Source: Chloroflexota bacterium
GTDB lineage: Bacteria > Chloroflexota > Anaerolineae > Anaerolineales > UBA11579
Length of the DNA stretch: 64,000 nt
Direction of reading: 5' to 3'
Assembly (NCBI GenBank): GCA_018662365.1
Contig: JABJGH010000053.1
Coordinates: 18,760 to 82,759, forward strand
Part shown: piece by piece, positions 25,175 to 33,287 of the stretch
Position numbering within the stretch: position 1 is the stretch's first letter
Layout: each line of letters starts with the position of its first letter
Made by a program: the position numbers and the translations under genes
The notes under the pieces: model-generated
What the model saw: the letters and a program-made list of their open reading frames with translations, nothing else
What the model was told of the DNA's origin: nothing
Database searches by the model: none

Positions 25175-25735
25175 ATGAATTTAAAAATTAAGAAATGGGA
25201 AATTGCCGGAATTATATTTATTATTGGGTTTGGCACAACCCTACACTTTTGGTTTGAATGGACAAATTATTGGCGCCCGATGGCCTTAATTGCCGCTGTA
25301 AATGAGAGCACTTGGGAGCATTTTAAAATGGCCTTTTGGCCAAGCATATTTTTTGGAATAGTTGAATATTTCTGTCTAAAAATAAATGCAAATAAATTTC
25401 TGTTCGGTAAATTATTAGGATTAATCACGATGCCTATTGTTACCTTCGTATTGTTTTACAGCTATACGACGATTACCGGACATCATTACCTTTGGGTTGA
25501 CGTGATTATTTTTATGCTATCGGTAATCGCCGGGCAATATGTCAGCTATAAAATATTGGTAAATGAAAAGACATATCCTTCCTCAACTGGCCAGTTAGCC
25601 ATGGTGGGTATTGTCGTCATGATCGCTGCATTTTCATTATTAAGTTATTACCCGATGAAAAACTTCATTTTCGAACATCCAGACGGACATGGAGAATATG
25701 GCATTCTTGATCATTACGGTGATCACGATCACTAA
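25175..25735 (+). CDS. DUF6512 membrane protein
   Basis: 186 aa, about five TM helices. The block TLHFWFEWTNYWRPMALIAAVNESTWEHFKMAFWP is the family hallmark (VNES-WEH). The C-terminus is His/Asp-rich (HPDGHGEYGILDHYGDHDH) and could bind a metal; that is inference. No function is assigned to the family. ATG 25175 behind AGAAAGGA. Confidence 0.75.
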   Translation: MNLKIKKWEIAGIIFIIGFGTTLHFWFEWTNYWRPMALIAAVNESTWEHFKMAFWPSIFFGIVEYFCLKINANKFLFGKLLGLITMPIVTFVLFYSYTTITGHHYLWVDVIIFMLSVIAGQYVSYKILVNEKTYPSSTGQLAMVGIVVMIAAFSLLSYYPMKNFIFEHPDGHGEYGILDHYGDHDH

Positions 25736-25804
25736 TATTCTCAATAATTAACAGAAACTATTTTAAAAATATAGTCATAGACAAAATATATTTGAGGATC
25801 TAAC

Positions 25805-26695
25805 TTGGTATCGTTTAAGACTACAAAAATTAGTTCATGGTGGATGGCTATCCGCCCTCACACTCTTCCAGCTGCGATTTCCCCTGTTATTGTGGCTTGG
25901 AGTATCACCTATCAGCAAAAATCATTTTCTTTGCTGCCCGCACTCGCTGCTATGTTTTCTGCATTAATGATCCAGATCATTAGCAATTTAGTGAATGACG
26001 TAATGGATTTTAATAAAGGGGCGGATACAGAACAGCGGCAGGGTTTTAAACGAGTCACCCAATCAGGCTTATTATCCCAAAAGGAAGTTTGGGGCGGGGT
26101 TGTCCTCGCCATTATTCTTGCATTTTTGGCAGGGAGTTATTTAATTTGGCTTAGGGGATATTGGGTTTTATTGATAGGTGTTATTTCGATCCTTTCGTCT
26201 ATCGCCTATACCGCTGGTCCATTCCCCTTAGCCTATAACGGATTTGGAGATCTATTTGTCTTAATATTCTTTGGATTTGTAAACCTTTGTGGATCTGTTT
26301 TCGTGATCATGTCCACAATCCCAAGTATAAGTTGGGTAATGGCCTTTAATATGGGGGCTTTGATCACAGCTATCTTAGTAGTCAATAATATTCGAGATAT
26401 TGAGAGCGATCGGAAAGCAGGTCGGCGTAATATTCCGATCGTTTATGGATTGAAGGTGGCATTTTGGGAATACCGAGCTTTGATAATCCTTCCCTATATT
26501 TTGTTATTGTTCACAGCGATTTTTTCTCGACAATTTTTCCTATTAATGCCCTTTTTATCGTTTCCCTTTGCCATCCAACTTTTACGGGACTTGCCTAAAA
26601 CCAAGGGGGCACAGTTAAACAAAATATTAGGCCAAACCGCCCAACTTGTTCTTCGTTATGGAGTCTTACTCGCGATAGGTTTTTTACTCAGCTAA
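25805..26695 (+). CDS. menA: 1,4-dihydroxy-2-naphthoate prenyltransferase
   Basis: Attaches the polyprenyl tail to DHNA to give demethylmenaquinone; integral membrane enzyme. 296 aa, about nine TM helices. Opens WWMAIRPHTLPAAISPVIVAW; first Asp-rich motif NDVMDFNKGADTEQRQGFKRVTQSG and second NNIRDIESDRKAGRRNIPIVYG bind the prenyl diphosphate and Mg. TTG start behind GAGG. Its last 12 nt overlap the end of menG on the opposite strand. Indicates menaquinone-based respiration. Confidence 0.93.
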   Translation: MVSFKTTKISSWWMAIRPHTLPAAISPVIVAWSITYQQKSFSLLPALAAMFSALMIQIISNLVNDVMDFNKGADTEQRQGFKRVTQSGLLSQKEVWGGVVLAIILAFLAGSYLIWLRGYWVLLIGVISILSSIAYTAGPFPLAYNGFGDLFVLIFFGFVNLCGSVFVIMSTIPSISWVMAFNMGALITAILVVNNIRDIESDRKAGRRNIPIVYGLKVAFWEYRALIILPYILLLFTAIFSRQFFLLMPFLSFPFAIQLLRDLPKTKGAQLNKILGQTAQLVLRYGVLLAIGFLLS

Positions 26696-27394
26696 TTTGT
26701 TTCCCCAATGAATTGCCATTGTTTTAAACATTTTCTTCCAATACCCCACTTCCACAAATCCCGCTAATTCAATTTTTTCACTTAGTTTGTCCGCGTCCAA
26801 AAATTCCTGAGTTGAATCAGACAAATATTTATACGCAAACGAATCTCCCACGATCAAACGTCCCATAAGAGGAATAATCATATTGAGATAAATATTAATA
26901 AATGGGGCCAGCCAATTTCGTTCTGGGGGAGTGGTGTCCAACGAGGCCAACTTAGCCTTCTTTCGCCCCACTCTAAATTGTTCCACCAAAGTTTTCTCAA
27001 TACTTGGAACATTTCGAAGTAAAAACCCACTTATAACTGCATCGAAGGACTCTTTTTTAAATGGCAATTTTTGAGCATCTGCGATACACCAGTGAATATC
27101 TGGGTCTTCGGTTTCGCTCGCCCCCAAGAAAACCATTTCAGGTGTAAAGTCAGCGGCAAATACTACAGAGTCCGGGTGCTGTCTTCGAACTTCTCGGGAG
27201 AGGTCCCCAGTCCCACATCCTATATCTAAAACCACCGGATTAGTATTAAGGGATATTTTTTTTACTAAAATCTTTCTCCACCGAATATCCTGCCCAAAGG
27301 TCATTACACGATTGAGTAAATCGTATCGAGGAGCGATTTTGCCAAACATTTCCTTTACATGCTTTTTATCTTTTGGGTTTTCGTTGCCTTTCAT
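26684..27394 (-). CDS. menG: demethylmenaquinone methyltransferase (MenG/UbiE)
   Basis: SAM-dependent C-methylation of demethylmenaquinone, the step after MenA. 236 aa; N-terminal VKEMFGKIAPRYDLLNRVMTFGQDIRWRKILV and the SAM motif VLDIGCGTGDLSREV match UbiE/MenG, as do IADAQKLPFKKESFDAVISGFLLRNV. Converges with menA with a 12-nt 3' overlap. The start ATG overlaps the stop of the permease fragment upstream as ATGA. Confidence 0.92.
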   Translation of the reverse strand: MKGNENPKDKKHVKEMFGKIAPRYDLLNRVMTFGQDIRWRKILVKKISLNTNPVVLDIGCGTGDLSREVRRQHPDSVVFAADFTPEMVFLGASETEDPDIHWCIADAQKLPFKKESFDAVISGFLLRNVPSIEKTLVEQFRVGRKKAKLASLDTTPPERNWLAPFINIYLNMIIPLMGRLIVGDSFAYKYLSDSTQEFLDADKLSEKIELAGFVEVGYWKKMFKTMAIHWGNKLAE

Positions 27395-27666
27395 CTAAGA
27401 TCCTTATCATCCACAAATTGCCAGGGGCAAAGTTTTCTTTGTAAAATATCTATCATCAGATATAAACCAAGTCCCATGACTGCCATCATCACCACTCCTG
27501 CAAACATATTCGGATAATTGAACATTGTGCTACCTTGAATATAAATATAATACCCAAGACCCACCTGGGTAGCAATCAATTCTGTGATGTATAACACTGC
27601 CACTGCTGTCCCCACAGATTGGCGTAAAGCTGTCAAAATTCCAGGGAGGCTCATTGGCAAAATCAT
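27391..27666 (-). pseudogene. C-terminal fragment of an ABC transporter permease
   Basis: 91 aa matching only the C-terminal third of SsuC/TauC-type inner-membrane permeases: LPMSLPGILTALRQSVGTAVAVLYITELIATQVGLGYYIYIQGSTMFNYPNMFAGVVMMAVMGLGLYLMIDILQRKLCPW. The first roughly 150 residues are missing, and an in-frame TAA lies directly before the ATG. No partner ATPase or binding protein is nearby. It may still be translated and coupled to menG through the ATGA overlap. A remnant of a lost nitrate/sulfonate/taurine-type transporter is the simplest reading. Confidence 0.75.
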
Positions 27667-27714
27667 TTATTCATATTTAACGCAAATATTATTTTTGTTT
27701 GAAGGCTATTTCCA

Positions 27715-29046
27715 TTACCCATCGACAGCAAAATCGAATTGATCAGGGTAACAGAGGTCCACCTTTAACTCTTTTAATTCCAGACCATCTTCATTTGGAT
27801 GCATAATAAAAGAAGAAATGCCCACTTCGATATCCATTCCCTTTAGCTCTTTGATCTTATGCACCTGGAATTCAAGATAATCTTGTTCTTCATTAATTTT
27901 AAATTTTGCCCCCTTAGACTGCCGAAGCTTCTTTTGAACAAGGGGGATATCCTCTCCAAAGACTTTTGCTGATTTCAAAAAATAATCATTTTTTGAAAAA
28001 TAATTGATCTCGGGATACCCCTCCGTTTTATTCTGTTGGTAGATCTGTGCAGTTTGCTTATTTTCAAGGGAGCAGTAATGCACGCCTATGCTTAATCCCT
28101 CGTCAAGCGCAAACTCAACAAGTTTCAAACAATCCAATTCGCTCTGGCTGACTGGCAGCCCCCCCGCATACCAATAATTGTATAACACCCTAAAAGGATG
28201 TTTTTTTATTTTGAAGTTTCTTTCATTAAAAATTTCAGAATTGAAATAAGGGTAACAAAATTCCAAGAGATTGATAGAAAATATCTCCAATTGATTCAGT
28301 TCTCTTAATACATCCTTCATCCTCTCTAATTCGTAGGGAACAACCGGCATTTCTACCATCACGAAGGGGATGAATTTTTTTGCCAATTTTATGCGGTCTA
28401 ATGTATGCTTGATCCCCTGCTCTTGGTCGTGTAATCGAACACTGAATCGAATTTCATCGAGACCGGCATCTTTCAATTCCTGAAGCAGTTCTTCATTGAT
28501 ATGATCTCCAGAAGTATATAACCTCGTATACCCATCTGGATACAATTTTTTCGCATGATTGAAAAATTCTACTGCCTCTTCTTTATACAACAAAGGTTCT
28601 CCCCCGGTTAGTGCAATGTGACGGAGTTCTGAGCCTCTATCTTTCGCATTATTTAATTCCGATATCAAATTTCGTTCGTTCTTGGGCTGTGAAAAATGGT
28701 CAAAACCATCTTGATTTGGATTAAAGCAATAAAAACACTTTCGGTGGCATCGCAAAGAAATGAAATAAGTCATACTTCCTTTTCCTGTTTGGCAGGCAAT
28801 ACAGGAAGGGGAAATAGAATTAGCACAAATACTATTAGACCTATTTCGGAGGATCGCTCCTTTTTGATCTGCCCGTTTTATGATCTCTTTACATTCTTCT
28901 TCAAAACTCTCTGAATCGATCTCAATGCCAGATTTTTTGACAAACGCCAAAAATTCATCATAATAATTTACAAAATCTGCGGCATATTTTCGAAATACTG
29001 GATTTTTAATTTCATCTAGCTTATCTGAATTAATATTTATAATCAT
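27715..29046 (-). CDS. radical SAM protein of unknown function
   Basis: 443 aa. Fe-S/SAM motif CHRKCFYC (C100, C104, C107) in MTYFISLRCHRKCFYCFNPNQDGF, then LRHIALTGGEPLLY (SAM-contacting GGEP). A second Cys set just upstream (C74, C82, C85 in CANSISPSCIAC) may hold another cluster. The first 70 residues are a helical domain. The remainder is TIM-barrel-like plus a C-terminal domain I do not recognise, with CSLENKQTAQIYQQNK. Not one of the common cofactor or anaerobic-RNR activases as far as I can tell. A 38-codon ORF overlaps its start. Confidence 0.8.
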   Translation of the reverse strand: MIININSDKLDEIKNPVFRKYAADFVNYYDEFLAFVKKSGIEIDSESFEEECKEIIKRADQKGAILRNRSNSICANSISPSCIACQTGKGSMTYFISLRCHRKCFYCFNPNQDGFDHFSQPKNERNLISELNNAKDRGSELRHIALTGGEPLLYKEEAVEFFNHAKKLYPDGYTRLYTSGDHINEELLQELKDAGLDEIRFSVRLHDQEQGIKHTLDRIKLAKKFIPFVMVEMPVVPYELERMKDVLRELNQLEIFSINLLEFCYPYFNSEIFNERNFKIKKHPFRVLYNYWYAGGLPVSQSELDCLKLVEFALDEGLSIGVHYCSLENKQTAQIYQQNKTEGYPEINYFSKNDYFLKSAKVFGEDIPLVQKKLRQSKGAKFKINEEQDYLEFQVHKIKELKGMDIEVGISSFIMHPNEDGLELKELKVDLCYPDQFDFAVDG

Positions 29047-29159
29047 CTATTTATTCTCGTTTTTTCAATTTTTTCCGTGGAAGGAATTTTACTTGAAAAA
29101 TGATAATCCTGCCTAAATCCGATGATCCCCTTGCGAAACAAAAGCCCAAATTTCCACAT
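29043..29159 (-). CDS. possible tiny ORF overlapping the radical SAM start
   Basis: 38 aa, ATG at 29159, stop overlapping the radical SAM start codon (ATGA). Sequence MWKFGLLFRKGIIGFRQDYH... then a charged tail ending KTRINR. No good Shine-Dalgarno was seen, so it is only a candidate. The rest of the gap up to the GGDEF gene (29160-29405) is AT-rich and I see no other gene in it. Confidence 0.25.
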   Translation of the reverse strand: MWKFGLLFRKGIIGFRQDYHFSSKIPSTEKIEKTRINR

Positions 29160-29405
29160 GATAATATTAAGAATTTGAACATCCAGATTTTTCCTTCAAA
29201 TGGAGGTTATGCGTTCAACTCGTATCTGGGCGAATAGCTTCAATAAACGATTTTTTCAATGCATTGATCCAAGCTGGACTATACTATATTGTAAGGTTCA
29301 GAAATGCTATTTTGGTTAAAATAATAGAATAGTAGAAAAGAAAATAGTTCGACCCGCAAATTGAAGAAGGATTTTAAATATACAAAATATGGAAGAATTG
29401 AACCA

Positions 29406-31148
29406 ATGACTTTTTCTCATACGCCTCACAGCCAGACTCAGTCATCTCTAATACAAAAGATAAAAGATCTCGTTTTACGTTCAGCTGAACCTAATGTGAG
29501 AGTGTCCAGCAAAGACTACTACAAATTCCAGTTACTCACATATTTGTTGATGACCTTGATTCCTTTAGGTGGAATAGCATTCGGACTAACCTTGCTAGAT
29601 CAGTTGCAAAACAATAATCCTGATAGCAAAATACTCCTATATTTAGTCCTGGTTGCAGTGCTTTTTCTTAGCTTAGCATACATTATAAGCCGGACGAAAT
29701 ACTATCACCTGACATCCTCAGTCGTTGTAGGAGTTATTGTAGGGGCTGTTCTAGCAACCTCATGGATACAGGGCAGCACCACTGACTTGCAGTATCTCGC
29801 TGTTGGCATCTTAGTCAGCAGTCTTTTTCAATCAACTGGCGGCACATTATCATGGTTGGGGGTAATTATGGCCGGGACGTTTTTGTTATCCTTTTCTATC
29901 CCGAATTTAAGTTCGTATGTATTGCTTGAAAATGTATTTTTTACGCTAACGATCGGTGCGATTGCCGTAGTTTACACATCGATCCAAAGACGCTATCTAA
30001 ACCTAATTGAGGAAAGGTCCAATGTTTTGGCGGCAAGTGAGCAGGCCTTACGCGAGACGCGAGACCATCTTGAAATGCGCGTGGCAGAGCGCACCATCGA
30101 ACTGGAAGAGGTCAATAGCAAGTTGCAAACCTCGGTTGGAACTCTAGAGAAACAAAATCTGCAAAAAGGATTATTAGCCGAATTAGGGGAACTGCTTCAG
30201 GCTTGTAAGAACACAGGAGAAGCTAACAAGGCTATTGAACAGATGATCCCGCAGCTCTTCCAAAATATCTCCGGTGTGCTTCTTTTACTTAATTCATCTC
30301 GCGACAACATGGAGAGCATCATCAGCTGGGGGAATCTAGATATAGAGCTGAACCAATTGAAATTTGATCCAGAACAATGCTGGGCGCTGCGGCGTGGTCG
30401 TCCACATCGGACGGAAGGGCTTTGTACGGGTACTTTGTGTAAAATTTTGCCTAAATCACACGGTTTTATATGTGTGCCCCTGGTGGCTCATGGCGAGATG
30501 ATGGGTGTGCTTCATTTGAGAACTGAGGTAGCCGAAGATAACTCGCCCGAATATGAAATATTGAATGAGCCCTTAGCTATTACCACTGCCGAAAACATTT
30601 CCCTGGCGCTGGCTAACCTCAAATTAAGCGAGACATTGCGGCACCAATCCATCCGAGATCCACTCACGGATCTTTACAACAGACGTTTCATGGAGGAGAC
30701 TCTGAGCCGCGAGATCCAACGGGCTGCACGCTCTAAGATGCCTTTAGGGGTTATCATGCTTGATATTGATCATTTCAAAAATTTCAACGATATGTTCGGT
30801 CACGATGCAGGGGATGCGGTATTGCGGGAACTTGGAGTATTTCTAAAAAGTCATACACGCGGTAGCGATATTGCCTGCCGGTACGGTGGAGAAGAGTTTA
30901 TTTTGATCTTGCCTGAGACACAGTTGGAAGTCGTACATGAGCGTGCCGAAACGATACGTTCTCAAGTGAAAAACATATCTATACACCACCGGGGACAATC
31001 GTTGAAGTCAATATCCCTCTCACTAGGTGTTGGTGTTTTCCCCGAACATGAGACAAACACAGACTCTTTAATTCGTTGTGTGGACCAAGCCCTTTATCAA
31101 GCCAAAAAGACTGGCCGTGATAAAGTAGTCGTTGCTAAATGCGTTTGA
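29406..31148 (+). CDS. membrane-bound diguanylate cyclase (TM, GAF, GGDEF)
   Basis: 580 aa. Synthesises cyclic di-GMP from two GTP. About six TM helices (residues 30-190), a coiled coil (EERSNVLAASEQALRETRDHLEMRVAERTIELEEVNSKL), a GAF-like domain (about 245-400), then GGDEF with DPLTDLYNRRFMEETL, LDIDHFKNFNDMFGHDAGDAVLREL and active-site GGEEF at 494-498. The RxxD inhibitory site is present as RGSD. ATG 29406 with GGAAG upstream is preferred to the track's TTG at 29361. Richer in G/C than its neighbours, consistent with transfer. Confidence 0.92.
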   Translation: MTFSHTPHSQTQSSLIQKIKDLVLRSAEPNVRVSSKDYYKFQLLTYLLMTLIPLGGIAFGLTLLDQLQNNNPDSKILLYLVLVAVLFLSLAYIISRTKYYHLTSSVVVGVIVGAVLATSWIQGSTTDLQYLAVGILVSSLFQSTGGTLSWLGVIMAGTFLLSFSIPNLSSYVLLENVFFTLTIGAIAVVYTSIQRRYLNLIEERSNVLAASEQALRETRDHLEMRVAERTIELEEVNSKLQTSVGTLEKQNLQKGLLAELGELLQACKNTGEANKAIEQMIPQLFQNISGVLLLLNSSRDNMESIISWGNLDIELNQLKFDPEQCWALRRGRPHRTEGLCTGTLCKILPKSHGFICVPLVAHGEMMGVLHLRTEVAEDNSPEYEILNEPLAITTAENISLALANLKLSETLRHQSIRDPLTDLYNRRFMEETLSREIQRAARSKMPLGVIMLDIDHFKNFNDMFGHDAGDAVLRELGVFLKSHTRGSDIACRYGGEEFILILPETQLEVVHERAETIRSQVKNISIHHRGQSLKSISLSLGVGVFPEHETNTDSLIRCVDQALYQAKKTGRDKVVVAKCV

Positions 31149-31221
31149 TTTTTACGGAAAAGGCAGCATAAGTTAGGTAAAATTCCTAAACGCTTAGTTT
31201 TAAACTCAATTGATGATTAAT

Positions 31222-31454
31222 TTATTTTGGGCTAAATCGCTTATCTACTGATTTCAAAGCGCGGTCTAGGTATTCATTGAAAAAGTCGATCTCTACCAGC
31301 CAAACTTAGCCTATCTTTTTACCACAAGACGGCCCATCCGTAAAAACCGCCGAATATCTTGCATGCTATGCTCAAAACGAAGCAATTCCAAGAACCGCTC
31401 AACACCAATCTGCTGTCCTTCGGGATGGATTTCAGCTGTTATCCCCAAGTGTCG
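31222..31454 (-). pseudogene. decayed ORF remnant beside the islet boundary
   Basis: On the minus strand, HLGITAEIHPEGQQIGVERFLELLRFEHSMQDIRRFLRMGRLVVKR runs from the inner end of the 31440-31531 repeat to a TAG at 31311. A shifted frame then continues as VEIDFFNEYLDRALKSVDKRFSPK to TAA at 31222. The codon-like character and charged helical composition suggest a former gene, truncated at the repeat and frameshifted. No family recognised. The rest of 31149-31617 is the repeat and AT-rich sequence. Confidence 0.45.
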
Positions 31455-31553
31455 AAAGTAGAATTAATAATGATAGAGTTTCCGAAGCAAACTCTTAAAC
31501 GCAAAACCTGCTAATAGCAGGTTTTCTGTAGTACCCCTAAGGTGACAAACTCC
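31440..31553. repeat. distal copy of the tRNA-Glu 3'-end/trailer repeat (attachment-site-like)
   Basis: A 92-nt unit (31440-31531) closely matches the unit next to tRNA-Glu (32954-33045), both 92 nt long: GAGTTTCC...AAACTCTTAAAC then AAAACCTGCTAATAGCAGGTTTTCTGTAG, followed by a new tRNA-3'-like start TACCCCTAAGGTGAC. Same orientation as the proximal copies, so the two form direct repeats around the cysteine-synthase-like gene. Confidence 0.75.
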
Positions 31554-31617
31554 AAACCACACCCTTCCCTAACATCAGGGGGAAATATTTGCGTGTTTTG
31601 TTCAACCAATGCTGTAA

Positions 31618-32553
31618 TTAACTAATCCGGTATAAATCCGTGCTGAGGTATTTCAACCCAGAGTCAATCATGAGTGTAACAACAGTCGCACCCTGACCAA
31701 GTTTTTCAGCTACTCTCAAGGCTGCCACGACATTCGCTCCGGAAGATGTACCTGCAAATAGAGCTTCCTCGCTAGCAAGACGTCTGGCCATTGCCTTGGC
31801 TTCCTCTGTAGTTACGCATAGGACCTCATCAACACTATTCGCATCCCATAGTGGAGGTGTAAACCCAATACCTATACCTTCGATATTGTGAGCTCCTGTT
31901 CCACCTCCAGATAGTATTGCGGACTCTGCTGGCTCAACAGCAAAGATCCTCGCAGATGGTTTTTTTTCTTTTAAGACTTTAGAGATGCCTCGGATCGAAG
32001 CAGCAGTACCTACACTTTGCACAAATGCATCCACCTGACCGTCAGTTTGCTTCCAGATCTCCTCCCCCAATGAATGATATCCGGCGATATGGTCATAATT
32101 ATTAAGTTGATCAGTCCAGTATGTATTGGTTTCATTGCTCATCCTGCGAGCGACCTCGATCATCTCCTTGATTAGCTTCTCTGTCGTTCCCCCACCCTCA
32201 CTTGGTACTAGCGTCAGTTCAGCCCCAAGGGCTTTCATGTGGTCGCGTTTTTCTATACTGAATGCATCAGAAGTCACGATTTTTAGTCTATAACCCTTAG
32301 CTGCACAAATAAGTCCAAGCGAAGTGCCTGTGCTTCCGCCAGTGTATTCGACCACTGTACCTCCAGGCGGCAGCCGTCCATCTTCTTCCGCTCGATAAAT
32401 CATCGATTGCGCCATTCTGTCTTTCATACTACCTGTAGGATTTGACCACTCTAGTTTGACGAATATGTTGGCCGAATTAGGAGGAACTACTTTCCGCAGT
32501 TGAATAATGGGTGTATTCCCTATTGCATGAAGAATGTCGTTTGCCACCAACAT
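31618..32553 (-). CDS. cysteine synthase/cystathionine beta-synthase family PLP enzyme
   Basis: 311 aa from ATG 32553, which has an AGAGGAG ribosome site; the track's TTG at 32574 lies upstream of that site. Family features: GNTPIIQL, PLP lysine in NPTGSMKDRMA (about residue 45), phosphate-loop-like SVGTAASIRG, and GTSSGANV near the C-terminus. The substrate loop, normally TSGNTG in CysK, reads TGGSTG, so O-acetylserine sulfhydrylase activity is uncertain; desulfhydrase or another beta-replacement reaction is possible. Bracketed by tRNA-derived direct repeats, with no cysE or sulfate genes nearby. Confidence 0.85.
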   Translation of the reverse strand: MLVANDILHAIGNTPIIQLRKVVPPNSANIFVKLEWSNPTGSMKDRMAQSMIYRAEEDGRLPPGGTVVEYTGGSTGTSLGLICAAKGYRLKIVTSDAFSIEKRDHMKALGAELTLVPSEGGGTTEKLIKEMIEVARRMSNETNTYWTDQLNNYDHIAGYHSLGEEIWKQTDGQVDAFVQSVGTAASIRGISKVLKEKKPSARIFAVEPAESAILSGGGTGAHNIEGIGIGFTPPLWDANSVDEVLCVTTEEAKAMARRLASEEALFAGTSSGANVVAALRVAEKLGQGATVVTLMIDSGLKYLSTDLYRIS

Positions 32554-32742
32554 TTGAAATCTCCTCTTGGTCAAGTTTGGTATATGCTAATAAAATTCCT
32601 AAACGCACCACTTGATGCTAAGCAACAGAATTACAAGATTTTCACCATTTTTTAAAAATTATACAGTAAATGCACCTGATAATATTACTGCTCTATTAGC
32701 AAACCGTCCAGTTTCCCTTTCTGATCAAAACTTATCATAGTA

Positions 32743-32768
32743 AAAAACCGCTCAATGATAATGAGCAG
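32743..32768 (-). terminator. intrinsic terminator at the end of the tRNA-Glu trailer array
   Basis: On the minus strand CTGCTCATTATCATTGAGCGGTTTTTT: arms CTGCTCA and TGAGCgG, then six T. It follows the last trailer repeat and would stop transcripts running out of tRNA-Glu. Confidence 0.65.
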
Positions 32769-32777
32769 TTCCAGTTG

Positions 32778-33045
32778 TACCCTCACAGGTCACAAATCTA
32801 ACTAATAAAGATAGAGTTTCCGAAGCAAACTCTTAAAAAACCTGTTTTTTGTAAGTTTTATGCTGTACCCTCATGGGTCGCAAATCTAACTAATAAAGAC
32901 AGAGTTTCCGAAGCAAACTCTTAAAAAACCTGCTTTTTGCAAGTTTTATGCAGTACCCCCACAGGTCGCAAATCTAACTAATAAAGACAGAGTTTCCAAA
33001 GGAAACTCTTAAACAGAAAACCTGCTAATAGCAGGTTTTCTGTAG
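32778..33045 (-). repeat. three tandem copies of tRNA-Glu 3' end plus trailer
   Basis: Units 32778-32865 (88 nt), 32866-32953 (88 nt) and 32954-33045 (92 nt). On the minus strand each has a UUCG-type hairpin (AGAGTTTGCTTCGGAAACTCT or a variant), the conserved TCTTTATTAGTTAGATTTGCGACC and a piece like the tRNA 3' terminus (GTGGGGGTAC). A C/G-rich stem (CTTGC/GCAGG or CCTGC/GCAGG) followed by T-rich sequence acts as a terminator-like element in each. They look like repeated duplication of the tRNA 3' end with its trailer. Confidence 0.85.
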
Positions 33046-33118
33046 TACCCCCACGGGGAGTCGAACCCCGGTTTCAGCCTTGAGAGGGCTGCGTCCTAGG
33101 CCACTAGACGATGAGGGC
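33046..33118 (-). tRNA. tRNA-Glu (anticodon CTC)
   Basis: 73 nt on the minus strand: acceptor GCCCTCA, D-arm GTCTAGTGGCCTAGGAC, anticodon stem CAGCC/GGCTG with loop CTCTCAA (anticodon CTC), T-arm CGGGG-TTCGACT-CCCCG, 3' acceptor TGGGGGT with two G-U pairs, discriminator A. CCA is not encoded. Reads GAG. Its 3' end is duplicated several times downstream. No clear promoter could be picked out upstream. Confidence 0.93.
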
Positions 33119-33287
33119 AATCTACTTCTCTATCCTCTACTCTTGTCGATGGTCCGCGTACTGAGTTCTTTCAAGACAGTTTCAAGAAATGCGTTCTTGG
33201 TTGATCAAAAAAGTCATCAGTTAACCAAAAAACACAACGTTTCACATTATAAATCATCATCACATTAAATACCAGAATTTTATATTT

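Noticed and set aside
32800-33045. CRISPR array
   Set aside because: The repeats are contiguous 88-92-nt units derived from the tRNA 3' end and trailer, not short repeats with unique spacers, and no cas genes are present.
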